Assembly (NCBI RefSeq): GCF_016278715.1
Contig: NZ_JADQBH010000223.1
Location: forward strand, 1 to 47,258
Reading direction: 5' to 3'
From: Marinilabilia sp.
GTDB taxonomy: Bacteria > Bacteroidota > Bacteroidia > Bacteroidales > Marinilabiliaceae
Length of the DNA stretch: 47,258 bases
Shown here in pieces: positions 9,618-21,088 of this stretch (positions are counted from its first letter, which is position 1; each line of letters opens with the position of its first letter). The notes below the pieces were generated by a model, which saw only the letters and a list, made by a program, of their open reading frames with translations, made no database searches and had not been told where the DNA came from. A program made the position numbers and the translations under genes.

Positions 9618-11999
9618 TTATTTCTTCTTCCGGAAGATATCCTTCATTCGATCAAGCAATGTTTTACCCTTGTCTTCTTTCTCCTTCTTCTCTTGTTCTT
9701 CAGTCTCTTCAGACTGTTCTTCCTCTTTATCTTTGGTATTTTTGTCTTTTTTGCCACCAAAGAGACGTTCAAAAAAGTTCATATCGGGATCTTCTTCCGA
9801 AAAGTCAGGACAATCTACCTCTGGGAGCAAATTTTCGGGCAGCGGATAAAAGTTTCGACGCCCCAGCCCTGCCGAAAGAGATGAATTTTCCACCTTTTGC
9901 ATAAATCTGCCAAACACCGGAAGAGCGGTATACGCCCCTTGTCCCAGAGTAGTGGTACGAAAACGAATTCCGGGGCTTTCGGCCCCGACCCAAGCGCCGG
10001 CAACCAGCCCGGGAGAAAAACCAATAAACCAACCATCGGCATTGTCCTGTGTGGTTCCTGTTTTTCCGGCAAGATCGGTCTGTAAACCATAAACATTCCT
10101 CAACGACCGGGCAGTTCCGCGTTCTACAACGCCTTGGAGCATGTGAACCATAAAGCGTGCTGTTCGTTCCTCAAAAGCTGCAGCACGCAACTCTGCCGGT
10201 TTGGCCTCATAAAGAATACGTCCATTGGCATCCTCAATGCGCAGTAAACTTTGTAACTCAACACCATTGCCATAGTTGGCAAAAGCAGTATAGGCTCGTA
10301 TCATCTCTAAAAGAGACAAATTGGCCGTTCCAAGTGCTATGGACGGAACATTTGGCATATCACTCTCAATTCCTGCGTCCTGGGCAAGTTCAATGACATC
10401 ATGCGGCCCTGTTTCAACTGCCAGTTCAGCAGCCACCGTGTTAATTGAATGAATCAGCCCCCCCTGTAAAGAATAATAACCTTCATGCTCTCCTTCGCTG
10501 TTTGTTGGAGACCAATCGTCGTACTGACGATAAACGCGCCTTTCATTACTGATGTAATCGCATGGATTAAATCCCTCTTCAAGAGCGGTAGCATACACAA
10601 AAGGTTTGAAAGTACTACCCACCTGACGTTTTGACAAAACATGATCGTAAGGAAAAAACTTAAAATTGGTCCCCCCAACCCATGCCAACACAGCCCCGTC
10701 GGACGGATTGACAGCCAAAAAACCTGCATGAAGCTGACTGATGGCCCAGGCAACAGAATCGGCGGGTGACATATCCACTTTCTTCTCCTCTCCGTTTTCC
10801 AGCACAACCATACTAACGGGAGTTTCCATGACTTTCATTATCTCATTCTCACTTTTACCTTTTTTAAGCAAGGCCTCATAACGCGGTGATTCCTTTAATG
10901 CAGACACATAAATTTCCGGATGCCCCTCCCAGGGACTTCTATTTTTCCAGTGCTGATCAAATTCATTTTGCAAGCGCACCATTTGGTTGTGAACAGCCTC
11001 ATTGGCATATTCCTGTAATTGTGCATTCAGGGTAGTGTAAATCCGTAACCCGTCGCGATACAAGTTGATGGAGTCACCATAAATTTCTTCAAGCGCTTTT
11101 TCAGCATTGCGACGCACCAAATCCATAAAATAGGGAGCAGGCCCGTTGTTTCGATCCAGAATTCGGTAGTTAAGATTCAGTGGAAGATCTTTGTATTTCT
11201 CACCTTGCTCCGTGGTCAGAACCCCTTGGTCAACCATCCGGTTCAGAACAATATTACGTCGCTCCAAACTGTGGTCGGGATGAAGACGGGGATTATAGTA
11301 GGTATTGGCAGCCAGCATACCAATAATAGTGGCAGCTTCGTGAGGCTCCAACCGGGAGGACGATTTATTGAAAAAGCGGTTGGAAGCCACTTCAATGCCA
11401 TAAATATTTTCTCCAAAAGGAACCGTGTTGAGATAAAGATTTAAAATTTCCGCTTTGGTATACACTCCTTCCAGACGGGCGGCTGTAAACATCTCACGAG
11501 CTTTGTTTACCGGAAGGGACAAAAATTTATAATCTCTACGCGGATAAAGGTTCTTGGCAAGTTGCTGACTAATAGTGCTCCCTCCCCCCTGAGCCTTTTC
11601 ACCTAAAAGAATTGAGTGTACCAACACCCTTCCCATACTGATGTAATCAAGGCCTTTGTGTTCAAAAAACCGACTGTCCTCAGTGGCCACCAAAGCATTA
11701 ATTACAAATTCGGAGATATCACTATTCTCTATGTTCCTGCGGTTTTCAATATAGTATTTCCCTATCATCACTCCATCGGCAGAATAGACCTCAGAAGCAT
11801 TGAAATTGCGAATATTACTTAATTCTTCATCTCCGGGAATGGGCCCAAACAAGCCAATATAAACCAATGAAAGGAAAACCGCCAGAAAGGCGATGCCAGC
11901 AACCATCAGCTTCAAGATAAATTTCAAGGCCCAATTTCTGAATCGGACGACTCCCGAAGATTTGGCAGATTTATCGGTAACTTTCTTTTTGTTCTTCAT
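9618..11999 (-). CDS. Class A penicillin-binding protein 1A (transglycosylase/transpeptidase)
   Basis: A bifunctional peptidoglycan synthase. A transmembrane anchor lies at about 28-50. The GT51 glycosyltransferase domain has catalytic Glu107 in ATEDSRFFEHKG and GGGSTISQQLAKNL at 138-151. The transpeptidase domain has Ser462-xx-Lys465 (GSTFKPF), SxN at 518-520 (SIN) and KTG at 646-648. The last roughly 55 residues form a Lys/Glu-rich low-complexity tail ending RKKK, which is not part of either catalytic domain. It is the last gene of an osmC-SDR-PBP1A minus-strand run, 4 bases after the SDR stop. Confidence 0.95.
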   Translation of the reverse strand: MKNKKKVTDKSAKSSGVVRFRNWALKFILKLMVAGIAFLAVFLSLVYIGLFGPIPGDEELSNIRNFNASEVYSADGVMIGKYYIENRRNIENSDISEFVINALVATEDSRFFEHKGLDYISMGRVLVHSILLGEKAQGGGSTISQQLAKNLYPRRDYKFLSLPVNKAREMFTAARLEGVYTKAEILNLYLNTVPFGENIYGIEVASNRFFNKSSSRLEPHEAATIIGMLAANTYYNPRLHPDHSLERRNIVLNRMVDQGVLTTEQGEKYKDLPLNLNYRILDRNNGPAPYFMDLVRRNAEKALEEIYGDSINLYRDGLRIYTTLNAQLQEYANEAVHNQMVRLQNEFDQHWKNRSPWEGHPEIYVSALKESPRYEALLKKGKSENEIMKVMETPVSMVVLENGEEKKVDMSPADSVAWAISQLHAGFLAVNPSDGAVLAWVGGTNFKFFPYDHVLSKRQVGSTFKPFVYATALEEGFNPCDYISNERRVYRQYDDWSPTNSEGEHEGYYSLQGGLIHSINTVAAELAVETGPHDVIELAQDAGIESDMPNVPSIALGTANLSLLEMIRAYTAFANYGNGVELQSLLRIEDANGRILYEAKPAELRAAAFEERTARFMVHMLQGVVERGTARSLRNVYGLQTDLAGKTGTTQDNADGWFIGFSPGLVAGAWVGAESPGIRFRTTTLGQGAYTALPVFGRFMQKVENSSLSAGLGRRNFYPLPENLLPEVDCPDFSEEDPDMNFFERLFGGKKDKNTKDKEEEQSEETEEQEKKEKEDKGKTLLDRMKDIFRKKK

Positions 12000-12003
12000 T
12001 AAT

Positions 12004-13014
12004 TTATGAATTTCCCAGATACCATCTGGCAGTATTTTTTACAGCATCGTCAACAGTTCGAAATGCGTAATTAAATTTCTCGGAAAATTTCCGATTGGAG
12101 TAATAAGCTTTATTGTGAGCCGCACGGGCTGTATCTTTGGTGATGGCAGGAGCTTTGCCAAAAATTGCGCAAAGGGTATGATTGAGTCGCCAGCCAATTT
12201 CTGTTAAAAAATTTCCAGCTTTCAGAAAAGGAGCCCGTTTATTCAAAGCAGCCGCCACCATTGAGAAAAAAACTTTAAAGCTCAAATTCTCACCATTGAG
12301 AATAAATCGCTCATTTACCACATCGCTTTTAATCAACAAGACCACAGCTTCTGCAACATCCCGAACATCAACAAAGCCGGTAATTCCTGTTGTATAAAAA
12401 GGCATTCCTTTCCGTACAGAATAAAAAAGACGCCCGCTGCTTCGCACCCAATCCACAGGCCCAATAATCACCGATGGATTCACAATAATTACAGGTAATC
12501 CCTCTTTGGAGGCTCTCCATACTTCCATTTCAGCCCGAAATTTACTGTGTGAATAAGCTGACCGGTTATCGTCGGGCTGCCATTCCACCTGCTCGTCCAC
12601 CTCTAGGTCTTCGGGATGACGGCCCAATGAAGAGATGGAACTTACGAAACAAAACTTCTTTATTCCCATTTCAATGCAGGCATTAACCAGATTTGCAGTT
12701 CCGTCAGCATTCACTCTCAACATACGCTGTGCTTCATTGGGGTTGAAGGAAACCATTGCAGCTGCATGAACCACGTAATGAACCCCCTCCAGAGCATCTT
12801 CAAGGGAATAATAATCAGTCAGGTCGGCTTCCACCCACTGTACGTTTTTCAACAGATTGTTGGCATTTTCACCGGAATAAAAGCGGAAAAGCTTTTCAAC
12901 CTCTTCAATAGTGCTTTGTTTTCGGCAGGTAGCTTTTACCCGCTCTCCCTGTAATGTGAGACTGTACAAAATGTGTGAACCAACCAGTCCTGTAGCTCCT
13001 GTTAAAAGTATCAT
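12004..13014 (-). CDS. NAD(P)-dependent epimerase/dehydratase (extended SDR)
   Basis: The Rossmann motif TGATGLVGSH starts at residue 5 and the catalytic Tyr-xxx-Lys is in AYSHSKFRAE. The segment VVHAAAMVSF and the VNPSVIIGP strand place it with the 3-beta-HSD / dihydroflavonol-reductase-like branch of extended SDRs. The substrate cannot be told from sequence. It is 336 residues long, cytoplasmic, and lies between osmC (18-base gap) and PBP1A (4-base gap), so probably in one operon. Confidence 0.88.
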   Translation of the reverse strand: MILLTGATGLVGSHILYSLTLQGERVKATCRKQSTIEEVEKLFRFYSGENANNLLKNVQWVEADLTDYYSLEDALEGVHYVVHAAAMVSFNPNEAQRMLRVNADGTANLVNACIEMGIKKFCFVSSISSLGRHPEDLEVDEQVEWQPDDNRSAYSHSKFRAEMEVWRASKEGLPVIIVNPSVIIGPVDWVRSSGRLFYSVRKGMPFYTTGITGFVDVRDVAEAVVLLIKSDVVNERFILNGENLSFKVFFSMVAAALNKRAPFLKAGNFLTEIGWRLNHTLCAIFGKAPAITKDTARAAHNKAYYSNRKFSEKFNYAFRTVDDAVKNTARWYLGNS

Positions 13015-13032
13015 ATTTACAAAGGTAGTTTT

Positions 13033-13440
13033 TTACCAGTTAAATCGAATAGTCTGTTTTAATTCTGCCGAAAGACTTAAGGGAACCGGACTTATACCAG
13101 CCACGTTCTCAATCATCTTCTTCTGCTCCAATGAATAACCCTTATCAGGAAAAAAGAACTCCACCACCACCTCGGCGACACGGCGTGGGTCACTGGCCAT
13201 AATTTTGGTAACTTCCACATCAGTTCCCTCAATATCAATTCCATTATCCATAGCAGTAATGCCCATGATGGTTGTAATGCAGCTCCCCAGAGAAGTTGCC
13301 AGCAAGTCGGTAGGAGAAAACGCCTCTCCTTTGCCGCGATTATCTACCGGAGCATCTGTAATAATTTTGTTTCCCGACTGCATATGGGTGCTTTCGACCC
13401 TTAGATTGCCCAGGTACCGGCTTTTTATTGTTACATCCAT
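13033..13440 (-). CDS. OsmC family protein lacking the second conserved Cys
   Basis: OsmC/Ohr proteins reduce organic hydroperoxides with a pair of cysteines. Here the first, Cys54 in TSLGSCITTIMG, is present, while the second motif that usually reads CPV is ISPVPLSL, with Ser117 at the expected Cys position. The 135-residue length and FSPTDLLATSLGSC are otherwise typical. With only one Cys, classical dithiol peroxidase chemistry is doubtful; a one-Cys mechanism or another role is possible. It heads the osmC-SDR-PBP1A run and is divergent from riboflavin synthase. Confidence 0.88.
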   Translation of the reverse strand: MDVTIKSRYLGNLRVESTHMQSGNKIITDAPVDNRGKGEAFSPTDLLATSLGSCITTIMGITAMDNGIDIEGTDVEVTKIMASDPRRVAEVVVEFFFPDKGYSLEQKKMIENVAGISPVPLSLSAELKQTIRFNW

Positions 13441-13565
13441 TACATTATTTTTTTTTCTGATTAAAACGATTGGGCTTCTGAAAAAATTGTTTCTAATTTA
13501 GCACCTAATTTATTACCAAAACAACACTTTACATTATCTGTTTCAATAAATTTAAAAAGATTATT

Positions 13566-14171
13566 ATGTTTTCAGGAATAGTTGAAGAAGCGGCCACCGT
13601 TACAGGAGTTGAAAAAGAGAAAGGAAATGTACACCTTACCCTGAAATGCTCGTTTACCAACGAGTTGAAAATTGACCAAAGCATTTCGCACAACGGGGTA
13701 TGCCTTACAGTGGTAAAAAAAGTGGGCGACACTTACACAGTTACGGCCATTCGCGAAACACTGGAAAAATCAAATCTTGGTCTTCTACAACCGGGAGACA
13801 AAGTGAATCTGGAACGCAGCATGCCCATGAACGGGCGCCTGGACGGCCATATTGTGCAGGGACATGTGGATCAGACGGCCAAATGCATTGAAGTAAAAGA
13901 AGCCGACGGCAGCTGGTATTTCACGTTTCAATACGATGTGGACAAAGAAAAGGCCGGACAAGGTTATATGACTGTAGAAAAAGGCTCAGTTACCATTAAC
14001 GGGGTAAGCCTAACGGTGGTAAACAGCCGCGACGACCGCTTTTCTGTAGCCATTATTCCCTATACTTACGAATTCACCAATTTTCATCAAATCAAAGAAG
14101 GAAATGTGGTGAATCTGGAATTTGACATTATTGGCAAATACATCAGTCGGTTGCTGCACTTCAAAGAGTAA
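13566..14171 (+). CDS. ribE: Riboflavin synthase, alpha subunit
   Basis: It dismutates two 6,7-dimethyl-8-ribityllumazine molecules to riboflavin. The start MFSGIVEE is diagnostic. Two lumazine-binding repeats follow (about 1-97 and 98-201), with the paired motifs HNGVCLTV and INGVSLTV and the linker MNGRLDGHIVQGHVD. The length of 201 is normal. It is monocistronic with no visible FMN riboswitch in the 125-base divergent region. Flavin supply is relevant to the FMN-binding redox protein at 31 kb, although not linked by operon. Confidence 0.96.
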   Translation: MFSGIVEEAATVTGVEKEKGNVHLTLKCSFTNELKIDQSISHNGVCLTVVKKVGDTYTVTAIRETLEKSNLGLLQPGDKVNLERSMPMNGRLDGHIVQGHVDQTAKCIEVKEADGSWYFTFQYDVDKEKAGQGYMTVEKGSVTINGVSLTVVNSRDDRFSVAIIPYTYEFTNFHQIKEGNVVNLEFDIIGKYISRLLHFKE

Positions 14172-14651
14172 CAAAACCATTGTGCCTGACAGAGACCGCA
14201 CTTTAATTGGGTGAAAAGAGTTTTTAAAATAAAAAACACTATTGTCCGGAGAAATTGAACAGTAAAAATTTAGATTGCTTTCCTTATAAACCGTGACAGG
14301 CTTTCCCTCTCCCAAGGACAGATTATTAACAACAAAAAATCAAAGTTAGCCACCGGTTATTGCCCCCGGGTTATTCAAGCCCCCTACGGGGACGAGGTAG
14401 AGTCAAGGGGTTTATTTTCCTTCTACATTAAGGAAGAGGAGGCTGTTGTTCGATTGCATTCGAAGTATCCGAAAACAGCCTCCTTTTTTCTATCAATTTT
14501 CCTTCCATCCGACTTTCGAAAAGAAGATGCTTTAATGATGCTGGTTTTCATCACTCACCAGCCATAGGAAAATTAACTTTCTTTATTAGCAATCTTAAAC
14601 AATATTTATTAATTTGTAGTTTCGTAACCCTAACATAACCGAATTCTGCCA
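14172..14651. other. 480-base intergenic region with repeat-like GC-rich hairpins
   Basis: No gene is seen. Around 14361-14412 there is GC-rich sequence with short self-complementary pieces (GCCCCCGGG and CCCCTACGGGG), resembling intergenic repeats common in Bacteroidota genomes. A terminator-like hairpin follows at 14437-14484. The last 100 bases before the kinase are AT-rich and contain TAGTTTCG, one mismatch from a -7 promoter box. Confidence 0.5.
14437..14484 (+). terminator. Intrinsic terminator-like hairpin with branched loop
   Basis: AGGAGGCTGTT (14437-14447) pairs perfectly with AACAGCCTCCT (14474-14484), followed by a T-run. The 26-base loop holds a smaller TTCG/CGAA hairpin (14449-14452 with 14461-14464). 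It lies 265 bases after ribE, so it may end ribE or a short untranslated transcript. Confidence 0.6.
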
Positions 14652-16517
14652 ATGTACGGATTCAGAAAAAAATTAATTATCCTGATGCTCATCCTTGCAG
14701 CCTTTGCTATGCTTCTGATCGGACTGCCAGGTGTTTATTATGCCCGTCAGCAGGCAAAAAAAGATGCGCTTATCCACATGCAACAAGTCACCCGGCTGGC
14801 TTCTTCGGATATGGAAAAGCAGTTTACACACATCAAAGAAGTTTCCATGGCATTGGAAGCTGTAATCAGAAGCACATTTAACAAAAAAGAGGATTTTACG
14901 GACAATGCATTGCTGAATTCCTACAAACAACGCATTACACCGCAACTAAGAGAAATCCTTCATCTGATGCGTCCCATGAGTTTGTGGATTGTTTTTAATA
15001 CGGATAATATCAAGGGGAAACACACGATTAGTTTTTTTGACAAGGAAAGAAATGGAATCTATCACCGGGAAAAAGAATATAGAATAGGGGAAAAAGACTT
15101 ATTTCATCCATCGATGAGTTGGTGGACACAAGCGGTAAAAAACAGGGAAACTTGGACGCTTCCTTACTACTGGCAAGCCTGGGACATGAAAGTAATCAGC
15201 TATTCACGTGCAGTTTATGTAGACTCAACCCTCATCGGATGTCTGGGATCTGATTTTCTTTTTTCGGAACTTGAACAACAACTCGACCATCTTTACACTT
15301 TTGAAACTGGTTGTCTGGTTTTATTGGATGAAAACAATGAACTGGTTTACTCCTCCAGCCACGGACAGCCACTCCCGAATGAGACTCTGGAAATCATCTC
15401 CGAGCTTCCAAGAAGATCTGAGGCCAGCCTTCTGCCTGAGAATCACAGCAATAAATATATCCATTCTGTCGGAAAACTCTCCAACAACTGGTCTTTTGTT
15501 TTATCGGTGTCCAGAAAAGAAATCTTTGCCGATGCAAACAAATTAATTCTCTATCTGGGATTCATCTTAGCATTCGGATTTATCATCACCGTTGTAATTG
15601 CCTTGTATTTCAGCAAATTCATCACCTCTCCGGTAAAGTATCTTCTGGGAAAATTCAGAACTGCAACAGAAGGAAAATTAAGTACCAGAGCCGACATTCG
15701 AACCAATGATGAGATGCAGGAACTGGGGGAACATTTCAACAAAATGATGGAAGAGCTTCAAAAAACATTTAATGAACTTGATATCGCCCGTAGAAGATTA
15801 ACCAAAGAGAAAGAGAGGGCTATGGAATCAGACAGTTTAAAGTCCTCATTTCTTGAAAACCTTAGTCATGAAGTTCGAACCCCATTAATGGCCATCGTTG
15901 GATTCTCGGAACTGATGACAGATCCTGAGTCCACGGTGAAAGAGCGGGAGGATTTTTTCAGGCACATCGCTCAAAACAGTAACCAACTGGTGCGTTTTAT
16001 TGAAGATACGCTACTATTTGCACAACTTGAGAAAGGTCAAACCCCTTTAAAAAAGAGTTATTTTAAGGTTCAGGAAGCGCTATTGGATTTGGCACAGGAG
16101 TTTGAAACTTACAGAACAAAACAGAAGCCACATCTCTACTTCAGAACCTTGTCGGATAATTGCAACCTTACGCTTCACAGCGATCCCGTCCTATTAAAAC
16201 GATTGGTGAGATACCTTCTGGACAATGCCTTTAAATTCACCGACAAGGGGGGTGTCACACTGCTTTGTCGTTCCACTGACCATCATTTCGAAATCATTGT
16301 TTCCGATAGCGGAATCGGCATCTCCGATGACAAAACCGACCTGGTATTCAGGAAGTTTTGTAAAGTAATAGAATCCAACACCAGGGTTTATGACGGTGCA
16401 GGCATAGGACTTACAAACGCCCGCGGGCTTGTACTATTACTTAAGGGAACCATCGAACTCTCATCCACCCGTGGAGAGGGAACATCAGTTACCGTTTCTT
16501 TTCCGCTAAAGAAGTAA
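14652..16517 (+). CDS. Membrane sensor histidine kinase with extracytoplasmic Cache-like domain
   Basis: Transmembrane helix 1 is at about 8-28 and helix 2 at about 298-320. Between them a 260-residue extracytoplasmic domain (WWTQAVKNRETWTLPYYWQAWD, then GCLGSDF, split here for reading) looks like a double-Cache ligand sensor. A HAMP domain spans about 320-375, a short coiled coil follows, then HisKA with phospho-acceptor His406 in LENLSHEVRTPL. The HATPase_c domain has NAFKFTDKGG, SDSGIGISDD and GAGIGLTNARGL. No receiver domain and no adjacent response regulator are present, so it is an orphan kinase. The ligand is unknown. Confidence 0.92.
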   Translation: MYGFRKKLIILMLILAAFAMLLIGLPGVYYARQQAKKDALIHMQQVTRLASSDMEKQFTHIKEVSMALEAVIRSTFNKKEDFTDNALLNSYKQRITPQLREILHLMRPMSLWIVFNTDNIKGKHTISFFDKERNGIYHREKEYRIGEKDLFHPSMSWWTQAVKNRETWTLPYYWQAWDMKVISYSRAVYVDSTLIGCLGSDFLFSELEQQLDHLYTFETGCLVLLDENNELVYSSSHGQPLPNETLEIISELPRRSEASLLPENHSNKYIHSVGKLSNNWSFVLSVSRKEIFADANKLILYLGFILAFGFIITVVIALYFSKFITSPVKYLLGKFRTATEGKLSTRADIRTNDEMQELGEHFNKMMEELQKTFNELDIARRRLTKEKERAMESDSLKSSFLENLSHEVRTPLMAIVGFSELMTDPESTVKEREDFFRHIAQNSNQLVRFIEDTLLFAQLEKGQTPLKKSYFKVQEALLDLAQEFETYRTKQKPHLYFRTLSDNCNLTLHSDPVLLKRLVRYLLDNAFKFTDKGGVTLLCRSTDHHFEIIVSDSGIGISDDKTDLVFRKFCKVIESNTRVYDGAGIGLTNARGLVLLLKGTIELSSTRGEGTSVTVSFPLKK

Positions 16518-16578
16518 TCTTCCCTTCCTGACAAGCAAAAAAGAAGTATCTTTATCCCATAAAATAACAGTCGCATTT

Positions 16579-17475
16579 ATGCCATTTTTTAGCAATCTAC
16601 TTAGTCTGGAGTTTCGGCTTTCGGGATTTCCATGGCTCCTTCGTCATACTCTTCAGAAAAAGAAAACCACCATTTTGATTTTTCATCAACCACAGACGGC
16701 ATTTCTCGATAGAGCATTAACGGCACTGAAAAAACGGTACAACATCATCCCTTTTTCTCAGTTTCTTCGTTCCCAGAATGACAAGACCACAGTACTGCCT
16801 AAACGCCCCTTAGTCATTACCTTCGACGATGGCTGGGCAAACAATTATGATCTGCTCCCTTTACTGGAAAAGCATCAGGCTCCGGCAACCATATTTCTAA
16901 TAGCCGGCATTGCTGACACCAGCCATCACCCCTGGTTTTATGTTGTCAAAGAGCGCGCGTTCAAAGAATCTCTGAAAAAGATGTCTGACCCGGTTCGTAT
17001 GGCAGCGCTCAAACGAATTGGATTTGAAGAAAACCAAAATTTTGAAGAAAGAATCCTCCTCAACCGGGAGGAGATAACTGCCATGCAGAACAGCGGACTG
17101 GTAGAATTTGGTTCGCACACTCTCACACATCCCATCCTTCCCGGATGCTCAGATTCCAAAGCAGCAAAAGAAATCCAGTTATCTAAAGAAAAGACAGAAG
17201 CTCTGACCGGAAAACCCTGCACAATTTTTTCTTTCCCCAACGGAGAATACAGCGAACGGGATATCAGAATCTGCAAAAAAGCCGGTTATGAAGCTGCAGT
17301 GACCCTTGATGCGGGATTCAATGCCCAAAATAATGACCCCTTCAAACTCAAGAGAATTTCCGTTCCAGACAATGGCAACATCTCCGAATTGCTTGTAAAA
17401 GCCTCGGGCACCTGGGCACTCTTTAAGGTTCTTTCAGGAAGGCAAAAAAGAACCCGGCGGCACAGCGGATTGTAA
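16579..17475 (+). CDS. Polysaccharide deacetylase (NodB/CE4) family protein
   Basis: The NodB fold shows ITFDDGW with Asp83-Asp84, the metal-binding pair FGSHTLTH with His180 and His184, and SFPNGEYS for the later active-site strand. Such enzymes remove N-acetyl groups from glycans or act in lipid-linked sugar pathways. There is no clear signal peptide, only a weakly hydrophobic N-terminal 20 residues, so location is uncertain. It starts 61 bases after the histidine kinase and could be co-transcribed with it. The substrate is unknown. Confidence 0.88.
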   Translation: MPFFSNLLSLEFRLSGFPWLLRHTLQKKKTTILIFHQPQTAFLDRALTALKKRYNIIPFSQFLRSQNDKTTVLPKRPLVITFDDGWANNYDLLPLLEKHQAPATIFLIAGIADTSHHPWFYVVKERAFKESLKKMSDPVRMAALKRIGFEENQNFEERILLNREEITAMQNSGLVEFGSHTLTHPILPGCSDSKAAKEIQLSKEKTEALTGKPCTIFSFPNGEYSERDIRICKKAGYEAAVTLDAGFNAQNNDPFKLKRISVPDNGNISELLVKASGTWALFKVLSGRQKRTRRHSGL

Positions 17476-17630
17476 AACATATCCGCCCCGGTTCTAATCA
17501 TAAAAAGTTGCAATTGAAAGGCATAATCAATGAAAGCATAACACTTTTAGGAAACAATTTCCACTTCAATGCCCACTTCAATGCCCACAAACCAATAGCA
17601 TCATCGGTTGGAATTTTCCGGCTGAAAAAT

Positions 17631-17660
17631 GAAAAGGCTGCCAAAACTGACAGCCTTCTC
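17631..17660 (-). terminator. Intrinsic terminator of the GH97 gene
   Basis: On the minus strand a stem AAGGCTG...CAGCCTT (17634-17640 with 17651-17657, extendable with one mismatch) is followed by a T-rich stretch, 35 bases beyond the GH97 stop. Just upstream, 17561-17587 holds a tandem ACTTCAATGCCC duplication of no known role. Confidence 0.6.
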
Positions 17661-17693
17661 AATTAACCTACGGCTTCAAATCGCATCTGAAAA

Positions 17694-19859
<2,166 letters not shown>

Positions 19860-19877
19860 CTAATTTCAGATTTTATT

Positions 19878-19885
19878 CAAAGATA
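19878..19885 (-). promoter_or_regulatory. -7 promoter box for GH97
   Basis: TATCTTTG on the minus strand matches TAnnTTTG and lies about 50 bases upstream of the GH97 start, a usual distance. The -33 position has only a weak TTTC-like match. Confidence 0.5.
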
Positions 19886-20080
19886 CCGAAAAGGACAGTA
19901 TATCAGGAAAGTGAAACGAACAAGCACCTTGACAAAGCATTAGCCCCCACACCAGAAACAACTGAACATCAAGCGAAAGAGACCAGAAGTTAATTCGTAT
20001 TCACAATAAAAGAAAGTGAAAAATAATTAGAGTGACGTTTCCGCAAAGGTTTTCGGAAGCAACCTTCACAGACAATTCTA

Positions 20081-20509
20081 CTACAATTCTACAGTACAAA
20101 CAATTTCATATTTAATATTCTCCGGATCTTTAAAATATACTGCATAATAGTCTGGGCTATACTCCTGATATATTTGAGGAGCAGCCACAATATTGGCTCC
20201 TATTTCTACAAGCTTTATATATGCTTCATCAACCTCTTTGCGCGTATTGGCTTTAAAAGCCAAATGGTGTAAAGCACCGGGTTTTCGGCGGTTAATTGAA
20301 TCATTCCTGAAAGCTTCCCTGGGAGATGTAATCGCAAAAGCCAGCAAGTCATGCGTATATTCAATGACATCAAAGTCATGCTCCTTGATGGAAGCCTTCA
20401 CTTTTCGGTTGATATCAAACCCAATAACAGGGAGAAATCTATCGTAGAATTTTTCGGCAACTTCCAAATCTTTTACGGTAATCTGCAGATGATCTATTAT
20501 CGGTTTCAT
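20081..20509 (-). CDS. VOC (glyoxalase/bleomycin-resistance fold) family protein
   Basis: This is a 142-residue single-domain VOC protein: MKPIIDHLQITVKDLEVAEK opens the first beta-alpha-beta-beta-beta unit, with HHLAFKA and YYAVYFKDPENIKYE in the second. Metal-ligand candidates are His8 (DHLQIT), the His of LHHLAF and the Glu of KYEIV. The ATG at 20509 is preferred to an in-frame TTG two codons upstream. The substrate is unknown; family members range from lyases to isomerases and binding proteins. Confidence 0.85.
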   Translation of the reverse strand: MKPIIDHLQITVKDLEVAEKFYDRFLPVIGFDINRKVKASIKEHDFDVIEYTHDLLAFAITSPREAFRNDSINRRKPGALHHLAFKANTRKEVDEAYIKLVEIGANIVAAPQIYQEYSPDYYAVYFKDPENIKYEIVCTVEL

Positions 20510-20534
20510 AATCAAGAAAATATAGTTCCTGAAT

Positions 20535-21038
20535 TCATTTTCCTCTTACTTCTCGGCCCCATGGTTTCTGAACTGAAATGACCAGCATCACCAATAAGAG
20601 AAACAATTGTACTGTTCCCCCAAAAGCGCTCTGCTGAAAGTTGTACTGAAAAACCTCATTGGCAAAAGCTTGCTCCCGCAAGGTGTTGGCCAGTTTAACG
20701 TTTCCATTGACCCAGGGACCCAGAAAGAATGTACCGAAGAGTATTTGGGCAACTGTTAGCACCCACTTCACTGTAATCCAGTAATGTTTGAAAAATCCAA
20801 AGCCTGACCACACACCATAGACAATGCCTATCAGTAGATTCCCCATAGCACCGGGAATAATAATAAAATCGTCAATTACCTGAATAATGCGGGACTTCAT
20901 AAACAGCTCATCTCCCGTTTCGGGATAAACAAAAAAGAGAACCAACAGGAGGGATGTGGCACCTCCAATCCACATCACCACTAAGAAAAGATGAACCATT
21001 TTAAGAATTTTGAGACCTTGTTTTTTAAGTTTTGGCAT
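20535..21038 (-). CDS. Small integral membrane protein, DUF2269-like
   Basis: This is a membrane protein of 167 residues with four predicted helices: KMVHLFLVVMWIGGATSLLL, a second around IIPGAMGNLLIGIVYGVW, a third around WVLTVAQILFGTFFLG and a last one at the C-terminus (VQLFLLLVMLVIS). The His/Trp-containing first helix (HLFLVVMWIGG) resembles DUF2269/CopD-like membrane proteins. The longer frame opens at 21107, inside the HD-domain gene; the ATG at 21038 (MPKLKKQG) is preferred because it removes that overlap and has no odd leading segment. Function is unknown. Confidence 0.7.
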   Translation of the reverse strand: MPKLKKQGLKILKMVHLFLVVMWIGGATSLLLVLFFVYPETGDELFMKSRIIQVIDDFIIIPGAMGNLLIGIVYGVWSGFGFFKHYWITVKWVLTVAQILFGTFFLGPWVNGNVKLANTLREQAFANEVFQYNFQQSAFGGTVQLFLLLVMLVISVQKPWGREVRGK

Positions 21039-21088
21039 GTTGATAATTTTTAAAGTTTTAACGCAGAGGTTCTTTGAACCGAAAGAAA

